This document shows, in pieces, positions 8,050-16,097 of a stretch of 34,412 nucleotides of DNA. Each line of letters opens with the position of its first letter. Within the stretch, counting starts at the first letter, position 1. Made by a program: the position numbers and the translations under genes. Origin of the DNA: Clostridia bacterium (GTDB lineage Bacteria; Bacillota; Clostridia; Acetivibrionales; STF1-152); contig JANQLN010000076.1 of the NCBI GenBank assembly GCA_028280575.1, positions 1 through 34,412 on the forward strand, written 5' to 3'. The notes beneath the pieces are model-generated. The model saw nothing but the letters and a program-made list of their open reading frames with translations. It did no database searches and was not told where the DNA came from.

Positions 8050-9297
8050 ATGAAATATAATTTTGATTCAATATTTCCAAGGTATACAAAGTATAATCCC
8101 TCAGTTCCGGTCTGGTGTGTTACACCGGATACAAGCCGTACCATACACCGGTTCTTCGATACTTCTCCCGTAAGTCCTTCCGGCCGTTATATGGCATTAA
8201 CCCGCCTGCCCTATGAAGACAGACTGCCGCAGGCGGGTGATGCGGCAGAAATAGTTCTTGTCGATTTGACTACGGGTGAGTGCAATGCAATAGCAAGTAC
8301 AAGAGGGTGGGATACTCAGCTTGGAGCACAGGTCCAGTGGGGAAAGGATGACAGCCAGCTTTTCTTTAACGATATGGATACAAAAACCTGGCGTCCTTTC
8401 GGGGTTAGGATGAATCCGGTTTCAGGCGGGATAAAAAAACTGGAAGGTACAATATACATGGTTTCAAGGGACGGCAGATTTTCACTGAGTCCCTGTCTTA
8501 TGCGTATGAGCTTAACTCAGGCAGGATACGGGGTTATCGTACCTCCGGAGCATATCCCCGCCAGCCGGGATATCTCTTCCGACGACGGAATTTATATTAC
8601 GGATAATGAAACTGGTAAAAAAAGTCTGTTAATATCTATAAAAGAGATAGTTGAAACGGCTGAACCGAAGATTGATATGAAAAAATACGGCAGGGGCACT
8701 TTTTACGGATTTCATGTAAAATGGAATTTACAGGGCAGCCGTATTATGTTTGTCTTGAGGTATCTCACCGGCAGCGGCAAAATTCCTATCCAGCTGGTAA
8801 CCGTGAATAAAGATGGAGGAGAGGTTTACGTGGCCATGCCGGCTTCCGAATGGACCGGTAAGGGCGGACATCATCCCAACTGGCATCCTGACGGAGAACA
8901 TGTTACGATGAATCTAAAAATTCGTGACGGTATTATGAGATTTGTGAAAGTTCGCTATGATGGAAGCAATTATGGGGCTGTCTCCGAAAATTTTGTCGGC
9001 TCGGGACACCCCAGTGTTCATCCGAACGGCTCTTTTATTATCACCGACGCTTATAATTATGAAAAGGTGTCCTTTGGAGACGGTACCGTCCCTATACGCA
9101 TGATTGATCTTGAGAAATGCGAGGAAAAAAATCTTGTAAGAGTTAAAACTCAGCCTCTATTCAACGGTCCGAAGGGACAGCTTAGAGTCGACCCCCACCC
9201 GGCATGGGACTACAGCTTCAGATATGTTGTTTTTAACGCCTGTCCCGAGGATACACGCAGAGTGTATATAGCAGATTTGTCGAGGGTCCTGGAATAA
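8050..9297 (+). CDS. Beta-propeller protein related to oligogalacturonate lyase (PL22-like)
   Basis: A 415-residue protein without signal peptide, so probably cytoplasmic. Repeated propeller blades are visible (PSGRYMAL, WGKDDSQLFF, NWHPDGEHVTM, VHPNGSFIITDA, RYVVFNA). The blade containing GGHHPNWHPDG (His274, His275) and the late motif RVDPHPAW (Asp381, His383) sit where PL22 oligogalacturonate lyases hold their manganese ligands. Compared with the QxxHxH pattern as I recall it for PL22, one His appears to be Asp here and the Gln is not obviously kept, so activity as a true PL22 lyase is uncertain. It lies 29 bases after the importer binding protein, which suggests it acts on freshly imported oligosaccharides. 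Alternatives are a glycoside-binding or isomerase-like propeller. Confidence 0.65.
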   Translation: MKYNFDSIFPRYTKYNPSVPVWCVTPDTSRTIHRFFDTSPVSPSGRYMALTRLPYEDRLPQAGDAAEIVLVDLTTGECNAIASTRGWDTQLGAQVQWGKDDSQLFFNDMDTKTWRPFGVRMNPVSGGIKKLEGTIYMVSRDGRFSLSPCLMRMSLTQAGYGVIVPPEHIPASRDISSDDGIYITDNETGKKSLLISIKEIVETAEPKIDMKKYGRGTFYGFHVKWNLQGSRIMFVLRYLTGSGKIPIQLVTVNKDGGEVYVAMPASEWTGKGGHHPNWHPDGEHVTMNLKIRDGIMRFVKVRYDGSNYGAVSENFVGSGHPSVHPNGSFIITDAYNYEKVSFGDGTVPIRMIDLEKCEEKNLVRVKTQPLFNGPKGQLRVDPHPAWDYSFRYVVFNACPEDTRRVYIADLSRVLE

Positions 9298-9346
9298 AGC
9301 ATTTTATTTTAGTATTTGGAAAAATAATTGTGAGGTTGTGACAGAA

Positions 9347-11236
9347 ATGAATGAAAAAGTGTTTAAAGCTGAGAGAATTAGTACACCTGAGTGGTATAAA
9401 CATACCCGTGAATGGAATGAAGCCGGTTATTGGGATGCAGAAGCATCCATATGTCCGGATAGAGCCTCCGCCGGGCAGGCACATCCCTGGGAGATCACCG
9501 TGAGGCTGGGAAGCATTTGCCTTCAACCCGGCGATCATGTGGCTGTAGAGTTTAACGTCGGGTGGACACCCCACGCCGGACGCCCGTTTGTTTACGGACG
9601 CCAGCCTTTTCTTGAGAAATGGAGTCCTGGATATGGCGCCACTCCTGGGTTTGATTTGCCCGACGGTGTTGAATGTGAATTTGCCGTATCCGAAGCCGAA
9701 AAAATGAACCGCTATTTTATTATTGATATGGTTATTATTTCAGGAGTAATACCGGCAGGGGGAACTTTCAGGATATTTCCGGCCAATCCGGAAGGTACGC
9801 TTTTAAAGTGCGCGTGGTTTGCCCAGGAAGTGCCTGTTCCGGTTGCCGTAAGGAAAAAAGATGACAAATTTTACAAAAGGCTTAGGAAAATACCGTTATT
9901 ACACGTGACCGGAGCACAGCCCCGTCTGTGGAAAGCTGCCGCAACTTTGCAGCCGGAACATGACAGGGTAGAATTCAGAATTGTTGCGGCAGACCTGGAA
10001 AACCTTAATCCCGTACAAAATGTACCGGAGCCTCAGCTGATGGACTGTGAAGGCTGGAAGGTACTGGGTATGAAGAGGTATGAGGGTTACCACGGAGCTC
10101 CCATGTGGAAGGGGACGGCCTCACGGAGTGAAAATGCCGCACCGCATATTGAGGTATTCAACAGGGAAGCAGGGCTGTACGGGCGCAGCAACCCTGTCGA
10201 TTCTTCGTTATACGGTGATTTGCAGGTTTATTTCGGTGATCTGCACGGACAGAGCAGCCGTTCAATAGGATTTGGCTCGGAGAGGGAATACTTCTGGTGG
10301 GGAAGGGATGCCGCGCTGCTTGACTTTGTGGCCCCTGCCAATCATTACGGAGGAAGGGAAAATATTACGGAAGAGATATGGCAGTATACCCTTGACCTCT
10401 GTGAAGAGTTTAATAAATCCGGCCGGTTTGTGACCCTGTTTTCATATGAATGGGGAGGTTTTGAAAATGCTCACAGGAATGTGTATTATGCCGAAAGACC
10501 GGGAAAGCTGTTTGTTGATTTGCATACCCATAAATATGAAAACATATTCCGTCTCTGGGACGCTCTTGAAGAGCAAAAGCTTAAAGCAATAACCATTCCT
10601 CACCATGTAAAGTTCATAAAGAGAATGGACTGGAATGAATTCCATACCGGATACCAGCGTGCTGTAGAAGTTTATTCCTGCTGGGGCAATTCGGAGATGT
10701 GCGGCCCCCACAGTGTGCAGGAGGGCTTAAAAATGGGACACCGTATCGGAGTTGTGGGAGGTACGGACACGCATTTTTCGCAGCCTGGAAGTTCAGCCTT
10801 CGGACCATTTGAAATGGGGGGCCTGACCGGAGTAATATGTGACAGGCTTGACCGTACTTCCATATGGCAGGCAATTTATAACCGGCGCTGCTATGCCACA
10901 ACCGGAGAGCGTATTTTACTAGACATCAGGGTTAACGGTCATCTGATGGGGAGTGAATTAAAATCTGACGGCGCAAGAAAGATTTCCGGAAAGGCGGTAG
11001 GAACCGCCGAACTGGAGCGGGTAGAAATAATCCGTAATAATGAAGTGTGGAAAAGGATTGTGCCTGACGGACAAAATATGGTCAAATTTGAATTGGAAGA
11101 CGGACAAAATATAGAAGAAATTCTGTTAAAACCCCGGATACCATCTCACCATGATTTTGCTTTCTATTATCTCAAGGTTTTGCAAAAAGACGGTCACCAG
11201 GCGATGTCGTCGCCAATATGGATTGCCGCGGATTAA
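9347..11236 (+). CDS. DUF3604 protein with PHP-type metal site
   Basis: About 629 residues, with no signal peptide. The first roughly 290 residues look like beta-sandwich (GDHVAVEFNVGWTPHAG, VIPAGGTFRIFP). The C-terminal half is a DUF3604 domain with PHP phosphoesterase-like motifs in order: FGDLHGQ (Asp298, His300), DFVAPANH, TLFSYEWGG, ITIPHH and GGTDTHFS (Asp474, His476). These His/Asp/Glu clusters would hold two or three metal ions and hydrolyse a phosphate or other ester. As far as I know no substrate is firmly established for DUF3604 proteins. ATG 9347 is preferred over GTG 9338, which is only two bases from its GAGG site. It is in operon with the propeller upstream. A role in releasing an ester group from the imported sugar is inference. 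Confidence 0.75.
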   Translation: MNEKVFKAERISTPEWYKHTREWNEAGYWDAEASICPDRASAGQAHPWEITVRLGSICLQPGDHVAVEFNVGWTPHAGRPFVYGRQPFLEKWSPGYGATPGFDLPDGVECEFAVSEAEKMNRYFIIDMVIISGVIPAGGTFRIFPANPEGTLLKCAWFAQEVPVPVAVRKKDDKFYKRLRKIPLLHVTGAQPRLWKAAATLQPEHDRVEFRIVAADLENLNPVQNVPEPQLMDCEGWKVLGMKRYEGYHGAPMWKGTASRSENAAPHIEVFNREAGLYGRSNPVDSSLYGDLQVYFGDLHGQSSRSIGFGSEREYFWWGRDAALLDFVAPANHYGGRENITEEIWQYTLDLCEEFNKSGRFVTLFSYEWGGFENAHRNVYYAERPGKLFVDLHTHKYENIFRLWDALEEQKLKAITIPHHVKFIKRMDWNEFHTGYQRAVEVYSCWGNSEMCGPHSVQEGLKMGHRIGVVGGTDTHFSQPGSSAFGPFEMGGLTGVICDRLDRTSIWQAIYNRRCYATTGERILLDIRVNGHLMGSELKSDGARKISGKAVGTAELERVEIIRNNEVWKRIVPDGQNMVKFELEDGQNIEEILLKPRIPSHHDFAFYYLKVLQKDGHQAMSSPIWIAAD

Positions 11237-11289
11237 TTAGAAATACCTTACATTAGTTTTAAAACAATAAAGTTAAGGGGGGCAGCTTT

Positions 11290-12432
11290 ATGCCTCAGAT
11301 GACTTCAAAAGAGAGGATTCTATCTGCATTTAAATCCGAAGAAGTGGATTATATACCGTGCAGCATATATTTTAACAAAAACCTGCGGATACAGAACTAC
11401 GACATGAACAGTGCGGAAGATGTTATTCGCTTGCATAAAGACCTCGGAGTGGACCCATACATTGATTTACCTGCCGTACACTCTTCCATGTCCCCGGAGG
11501 TTAAAACAAGGACCTGGGTTGAAGACATAAAAGATATGGAATATCCCATACTGTTCAAGGAATATGCCACACCTGCCGGAAACCTGCGCCAGGGGGTGAA
11601 GCTCACACCCCAATGGCCGTACGGTAAAGATATTCCTTTCCCCGGAAACGATTTTTGCGCAAGTCATAACTATGAGTCTTTGATTAAATCTGATGAGGAT
11701 GTTGAAGCTTTTAAATACCTGTTTTGCCCTCCTGCAAAAGATTCTTTTTACGCTTTGCGCGATAACATGGATGCGGTTAAAGGGATTTCCCGAAAATACG
11801 GAGTACCGTTAAGAGCGTTTGAGGGCGGGGGGCTGGCAATGCTCATGTTTGTAATGGGAGCTCAAAACCTTGTCTATTATGCAATGGACTATCCGGAAGC
11901 TTTTCAAAGGCTTGCCGGGAGAGTCAGTGAAGTGAGTATTGCCAGTATCAGACTTTTAAAGGAAGCGGGAGCGGATTTTATAAAACGGTTCGGGGGTTAC
12001 GAACAGACAAACTTTTTCAGCCCGGAGATATTCAACGGTGTTGTAGTGCCTCTGCTAAAAAGAGAAGTAAAAGAGGCAAAAAAGGTGGGGATTCCAATTT
12101 ATTACAGGGTTGTGACAGGAATGAAACCGCTGCTTGAGACAATTGCGGGTATAGGTTTTGACTGTGTTGAAGGCTTTGAACCGTGTTTGAGTGACTGTAC
12201 AAATCAAGATATATATAATGCACTTGGGAAAAAAACCTGTATATGGACAGGTATCAGCAGCCCCGGTCACATAGGGGGGCAGGATGAAGCCGGTGTCAGG
12301 AAGGCGGTGCGTGATGCGGTGCAAGTATTCGGCAGAAAAGGATTTATTCTCGGTATAACCAACAGTATCCGAAATCATTGGCCTTGGGCCAACACCCTTG
12401 CCATGATTGACGAATGGAAAAAGATCAGGTAG
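11290..12432 (+). CDS. Uroporphyrinogen decarboxylase-like (URO-D superfamily) protein of unknown role
   Basis: A 380-residue cytoplasmic TIM-barrel protein of the URO-D/MtaA superfamily. The opening TSKERILSAFKSEEVDYIPCS, the middle MFVMGAQNLVYYAMDYPEAFQRL and the end RKGFILGITNSI are typical. It is unlikely to make haem: the conserved uroporphyrinogen-binding N-terminus of HemE is absent. Corrinoid methyltransferases of this superfamily use a His-x-Cys zinc motif; the matching segment here reads IYYRVVTGMKPLL (from residue 270), with neither residue present. No corrinoid protein is encoded nearby. It sits in an operon between the DUF3604 and SGNH genes, so it probably acts on a sugar-derived compound, but the reaction is unknown. 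AAGGGGGG precedes the ATG. Confidence 0.75.
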   Translation: MPQMTSKERILSAFKSEEVDYIPCSIYFNKNLRIQNYDMNSAEDVIRLHKDLGVDPYIDLPAVHSSMSPEVKTRTWVEDIKDMEYPILFKEYATPAGNLRQGVKLTPQWPYGKDIPFPGNDFCASHNYESLIKSDEDVEAFKYLFCPPAKDSFYALRDNMDAVKGISRKYGVPLRAFEGGGLAMLMFVMGAQNLVYYAMDYPEAFQRLAGRVSEVSIASIRLLKEAGADFIKRFGGYEQTNFFSPEIFNGVVVPLLKREVKEAKKVGIPIYYRVVTGMKPLLETIAGIGFDCVEGFEPCLSDCTNQDIYNALGKKTCIWTGISSPGHIGGQDEAGVRKAVRDAVQVFGRKGFILGITNSIRNHWPWANTLAMIDEWKKIR

Positions 12433-12480
12433 TATTTATAAACATACAGCAGAATTATCCGGGAAAAAAGGAGGCCGTGT

Positions 12481-13479
12481 ATGAGATCTTTTTATTATAG
12501 GGACAATGTATTTTCATTTGAGGGATGCGTATCCGTTCAGACAGAAGATAAATGGTGCCGGCCCTGGCGCATAGAATTTTCACATATTGATTTGTTTCCG
12601 TTTGTCAGTGAACGTGCGGGTGAGGCATCAGGTATCAGGCTGTCCTTTGAGACGGATTCAAAAAATATTATGCTTCTGATGGAGGAAGGATACGAGGGGA
12701 TGAAGCTGGATTTGTTCATTAACGGAAGGATGTATGAGCAATATGCATGTGACGGAAATAAAAAGATTCTTTTCAGAGGTTTATACAGCTGTATGAAGAA
12801 AGTTGAAATATGGCTGGATCCCAATTTCCCATTCAAACTTCACGAAATCGGCATAGATGATAATTCTTCCATTAAAACATTGGTTTTCAACCAAAAGCGC
12901 TGGGTTCATTACGGAAGCTCTATCAGCCATTCAAAGCAGGCAGCTTCGCCGTCTGCAATATGGACCGGCCTTGTTGCACAAAAGACGAACCTGCACCTTA
13001 CAAATCTCGGATTTGGAGGAAACTGCATTCTTGAACCCATGGTCGGTAAAATGATCCGGGACCTTCCTGCCGACATGGTTACAATGAAACTGGGTGTAAA
13101 TTGTCATAGCGGAGCTTTATCTTTCCGGTCTTTTGAGCCCAATGCCATAGGATTGATAAGTATAATACGAGAAAAAAATCCTCAAATACCTATTGTGATA
13201 ATATCACCCATTTATGCGCCCGAAAAGGAAAATAACCGTGCATCTGATATTTCTCTGACTCTTGTAGAGATGCGGGATATTCTTAAAAAGGTTGTAGACA
13301 AATTTAGAGAATATGGAGATAACAATATAAGATATGTTGACGGGCTTAAACTACTTGGACCTGAACAGGAAAAATATTTGCCCGACAAAATCCATCCTGA
13401 CGCCGACGGCCAATATGTCATGGCTGATAATTTCATAAAGCATATAATTCCTCATAACTTTATACAAGATGAGCTATAG
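12481..13479 (+). CDS. SGNH/GDSL-type hydrolase, probable cytoplasmic carbohydrate esterase
   Basis: A 332-residue protein with an N-terminal beta-sandwich (about 1-135) and a C-terminal SGNH hydrolase domain. Catalytic blocks are visible: YGSSIS with Ser147 as nucleophile, GFGGN (block II Gly), LGVNCH with Asn207, and DKIHPDADG with Asp302 and His305. Enzymes of this fold often remove acetyl or other acyl groups from sugars. No signal peptide is present, so it would deacylate imported oligosaccharides in the cytoplasm. It is the last gene of the first operon. A strong AAAGGAGG precedes the ATG with normal spacing. The acyl group and sugar are not known. Confidence 0.8.
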   Translation: MRSFYYRDNVFSFEGCVSVQTEDKWCRPWRIEFSHIDLFPFVSERAGEASGIRLSFETDSKNIMLLMEEGYEGMKLDLFINGRMYEQYACDGNKKILFRGLYSCMKKVEIWLDPNFPFKLHEIGIDDNSSIKTLVFNQKRWVHYGSSISHSKQAASPSAIWTGLVAQKTNLHLTNLGFGGNCILEPMVGKMIRDLPADMVTMKLGVNCHSGALSFRSFEPNAIGLISIIREKNPQIPIVIISPIYAPEKENNRASDISLTLVEMRDILKKVVDKFREYGDNNIRYVDGLKLLGPEQEKYLPDKIHPDADGQYVMADNFIKHIIPHNFIQDEL

Positions 13480-13519
13480 TCAAGGGCAGCATATTATTAA
13501 AAATATGCATCCTCATGCC

Positions 13520-13564
13520 GGCACAAAATATATTACTCTTTAAAGTAAACTTCCTGTGCCTTTT
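13520..13564 (+). terminator. Possible terminator of the first importer operon
   Basis: GGCACA (13520-13525) pairs with TGTGCC (13555-13560), enclosing an inner TTACT/AGTAA hairpin, and TTTT follows at 13561-13564. It lies 40 bases after the SGNH hydrolase stop. The T-run is short and the outer loop is long, so this is a tentative call. Confidence 0.4.
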
Positions 13565-13615
13565 CAGCATGTCATTTTTTAAAAAGTCAGGTAATCTGCC
13601 AATTCAGGCTATATC

Positions 13616-13654
13616 ATATAAAAAGAGACACTATCATTTAAATAATGCCTCTCC
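13616..13654 (-). terminator. Rho-independent terminator of the minus-strand small gene
   Basis: Read on the minus strand, AGAGGCATTATT pairs with AGTGTCTCT and adjacent bases as a stem of about 12 pairs, including G-T pairs, with a short loop. It is followed directly by TTTTTATAT. It lies about 80 bases beyond the stop of the minus-strand gene at 13737. Confidence 0.65.
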
Positions 13655-13736
13655 TGTTGCTTTTTCGTATCGGTTTGGGTAGGATTCAGCAAAACTGCGC
13701 CTTTAAGCTTTCCTGCTTTTTAATTAAAATTATGCT

Positions 13737-14195
13737 TCATTCCATGGATTGTAAACGCTCTAAAATCCCAAGTATATTTTTTTTGACTTTATACCCCAGC
13801 ATATTACCCAATTTAAAATCCCTTGCTGCCCTTGCTTCATATTCTGCAATCCAGTCCCTTTTGCCTTCAGTATTTGCTTCAGTTAAACAGAAGTTAAACC
13901 CGGCTGGTTGGGAAAATTTGCTCGGATCAAAAATAAGTACTGCATGTTCAAATAAAGTTATTTGCCCTGCCAGATATAATCTCATTGACATATCGCAAAG
14001 CTCATCAAAAGAAGAATTACGTACATCATATTCCTCTCTTAACTCTTCCCAAATTTCCGGATTCTCATTAACTACATACTCTGCATTCTTTTTTTCTTCT
14101 ATGGAAGCGAAAGAATTCACATCATTGCTTTTTTCCAGTTTTATATTCGTTCCATTATTGGTTATTGGCGTACTGTATTGTGTATGAATATCCAT
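13737..14195 (-). CDS. Conserved-looking small cytoplasmic protein of unknown function
   Basis: A 152-residue protein. It has no membrane segment or signal peptide. It is acidic, with charged helical stretches (IEEKKNAEYVVNENPEIWEEL, SSFDELCDMSMRLYLAGQITLFEHAVLIF) and a basic C-terminal end. I do not recognise the family. An upstream in-frame ATG exists at 14213, but the ATG at 14195 has AAAGGGGG at the right distance and is chosen. The gene has its own terminator, an upstream AT-rich region and a palindrome, so it looks real and separately expressed. It lies between two catabolic operons on the opposite strand. A 180-codon opposite-strand reading frame over the same DNA is considered a shadow. 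Confidence 0.7.
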   Translation of the reverse strand: MDIHTQYSTPITNNGTNIKLEKSNDVNSFASIEEKKNAEYVVNENPEIWEELREEYDVRNSSFDELCDMSMRLYLAGQITLFEHAVLIFDPSKFSQPAGFNFCLTEANTEGKRDWIAEYEARAARDFKLGNMLGYKVKKNILGILERLQSME

Positions 14196-14213
14196 ATGTC
14201 CCCCTTTAAACAT

Positions 14214-14525
14214 ATCATTATAATATTATTATCGTAATAATGCTTTGAAAGCTTTAATAGAAAACCATGTTTTGAGCTATATCATTTGCAGCAGAAGAAA
14301 AGTTCAAAACATATAGATAGAAAGAATATACACAGGCTTTTATAGATTAAATTCATTTACATGTCCATACTACAGTCATATAATTTAAGCTGATAGAATA
14401 ACTTTCAGCAGGTATTTATTGATTATTTTTTGGCGAAGGATTTGCAGGATAAGCATTTTATCAATTTGCCAAAATACATGTAATATCTTTAGCACAAAAT
14501 ATATTATTAAAAGGAGCTGCCGATT
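14214..14525. promoter_or_regulatory. Divergent intergenic region with an operator-like palindrome
   Basis: This 312-base AT-rich gap between the minus-strand small gene and the first sulfatase holds no gene that I can see. ATTATTA-TCG-TAATAAT (14225-14241) is a perfect seven-base inverted repeat located 30-46 bases upstream of the minus-strand start. It overlaps a possible -10 (TATTAT) for that gene. Two TACATGT words occur at 14358 and 14475 on the sulfatase side. No convincing sigma-A promoter for the sulfatase was found, although one is expected here. Confidence 0.4.
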
Positions 14526-15956
14526 ATGAAAAAACCAAATAAAATAATACTATTTATTACCGATCATCAAAGGTATGATACATTTAGTGCACTTGGACAC
14601 CCTGTCATCAAAACCCCTAATTTTGACCGGCTTATGAGTGAGGGAGTGACATTTACAAGAGCATATTCCCATTGTCCTCTTTGTATTCCTTCAAGAGGTA
14701 ATTTGTGGACCGGTCTTCCTGCCCATGTGACAGGTGTTATTTCCAATAAGGGGAAAATACCTTTGGGCACTTTATGTATACCAGAGTTTTTTACAGACAA
14801 AAACTGGTACACGGTAAGTGTAGGCAGACTACATTTTTCTCCATTTAATAATCCCCATGGTTTTCAAAGAAATTATCTTTCAGAGGGAGCACCATTTATA
14901 AATGAAAGGTACATGCATGACAGTGAGAGTCCGGAAGCAATTACTGGAGATACGAAAATCAAAAGATCCGGAAAGCCGAATTTCAGGCGGGATGAGTACC
15001 TGATGCCTAATGAATGTGCCAGATGTAAAGATGATGAGGATGTTACAACCTGGGTTACAGGAACAGCCATTTCGCACCTGGAGAAAGCAGGAAGCCTGCC
15101 AACTTTTATGAATATGGGATATATAAGGCCCCATCCTAAATTTAGTGCGGTTGAAGGCTGGAACGATATGTACTTTCCGGATTCTATCCCTCTGCCTGAT
15201 AATAGGTCCCAGAAAAAAGGACTGGCAAGAGCTATAAAAAATCTTCAAAGCAGGCGTCAAGAGAATATGATAATTAATGATTATGTGCAAGACGATATAC
15301 TTAAAAAAAATCTCTCTCTATTTTATGGTGATATAAGTCACATTGACCATAATTTAGGCAAACTGGTAGAAGCATTGAAACAAAATGATATGTGGGAAGA
15401 TACTTTGCTCATATGCACATCCGACCACGGCGAGATGTTGGGAAATCATGGACTTTACTTAAAATCTAATTTCTATGAAGAGTCTTCACATGTGCCTTTA
15501 ATCATAACATGGCCTAACGGGCTCCCGGAGGGAGTCAAAGTTGACGAAGTTGTGTCTTTACAAGACATATTTACTACATGCGTGGAGTTGCTGGGTCATC
15601 CAATGGCAAAAAAATATCTTCCTTATCGTCATGCAAACCTGGTGGAAATGGCTTATGGCAGGATTATTGAAAATAATAGGGTATTTATTGAAACAGAAGG
15701 TGGATGCGAGTGGGGAATATGCAATGTCAGTAAACAGTATAAATACTCCTTCTATACATACCCTGACGGCAGTTGGGATCATTCTCTGTTTGACCTTTTT
15801 AGTGATCCGGGTGAAAACACAAATATTGCTGAGGAAAATCCTGAACTTGTAGGGAATATGAGACAGGAAATAGTGAACTATCTTGAACCTGATGTGGATT
15901 TTTCACATTTTCTTTATAAAAAACTAATGGTTTTGGAAAAGCTTGCCTGTGAATAA
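14526..15956 (+). CDS. Sulfatase 1, Cys-type, cytoplasmic
   Basis: A 476-residue type I sulfatase that removes sulfate from a sugar using a formylglycine made from Cys. The maturation motif CIPSRGNLWTG places the modified Cys at residue 53. Metal and substrate residues are visible: LFITDHQRYD at the N-terminus, RPHPKF in mid-protein and TSDHGEMLGNHGLYLK late. Where most family members have GKxH, this protein reads GRLHFSPF, so the usual active-site Lys is Arg. No signal peptide precedes the catalytic domain. The ATG follows AAAAGGAG. The next gene is a six-hairpin glycosidase-like protein 141 bases away. Sequence alone does not give the target sugar; a phosphonate-monoester hydrolase is a less likely alternative. 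Confidence 0.88.
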   Translation: MKKPNKIILFITDHQRYDTFSALGHPVIKTPNFDRLMSEGVTFTRAYSHCPLCIPSRGNLWTGLPAHVTGVISNKGKIPLGTLCIPEFFTDKNWYTVSVGRLHFSPFNNPHGFQRNYLSEGAPFINERYMHDSESPEAITGDTKIKRSGKPNFRRDEYLMPNECARCKDDEDVTTWVTGTAISHLEKAGSLPTFMNMGYIRPHPKFSAVEGWNDMYFPDSIPLPDNRSQKKGLARAIKNLQSRRQENMIINDYVQDDILKKNLSLFYGDISHIDHNLGKLVEALKQNDMWEDTLLICTSDHGEMLGNHGLYLKSNFYEESSHVPLIITWPNGLPEGVKVDEVVSLQDIFTTCVELLGHPMAKKYLPYRHANLVEMAYGRIIENNRVFIETEGGCEWGICNVSKQYKYSFYTYPDGSWDHSLFDLFSDPGENTNIAEENPELVGNMRQEIVNYLEPDVDFSHFLYKKLMVLEKLACE

Positions 15957-16038
15957 TAAGGGAGAATGTATTTTACTTTCAGATAAGAGGTGTATACCTT
16001 AAATATAATACATGAAATATACATGGCCTGATAGAATT

Positions 16039-16069
16039 TTTACATGTACATGAATAAGACGGTTAATAT
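16039..16069 (+). promoter_or_regulatory. Possible promoter before the six-hairpin protein gene
   Basis: TTTACA (16039-16044), 18 bases and TTAATA (16063-16068) fit a weak sigma-A promoter. The -35 overlaps a TACATGTA palindrome (16041-16048) also seen before sulfatase 1. Transcription from the sulfatase 1 promoter could also reach this gene. Confidence 0.3.
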
Positions 16070-16097
16070 ATGATTGATATAGTTTGGAGGCAATAAT

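Noticed and set aside
11290-12432. Haem biosynthesis HemE
   Set aside because: The conserved substrate-binding N-terminus of HemE is absent and no other haem genes are near.
13645-14187. 180-codon open frame on the plus strand over the minus-strand small gene
   Set aside because: Its start has no good ribosome site and the protein looks like antisense low-complexity sequence rich in Ser/Leu/Phe. The minus-strand frame has a ribosome site and terminator.
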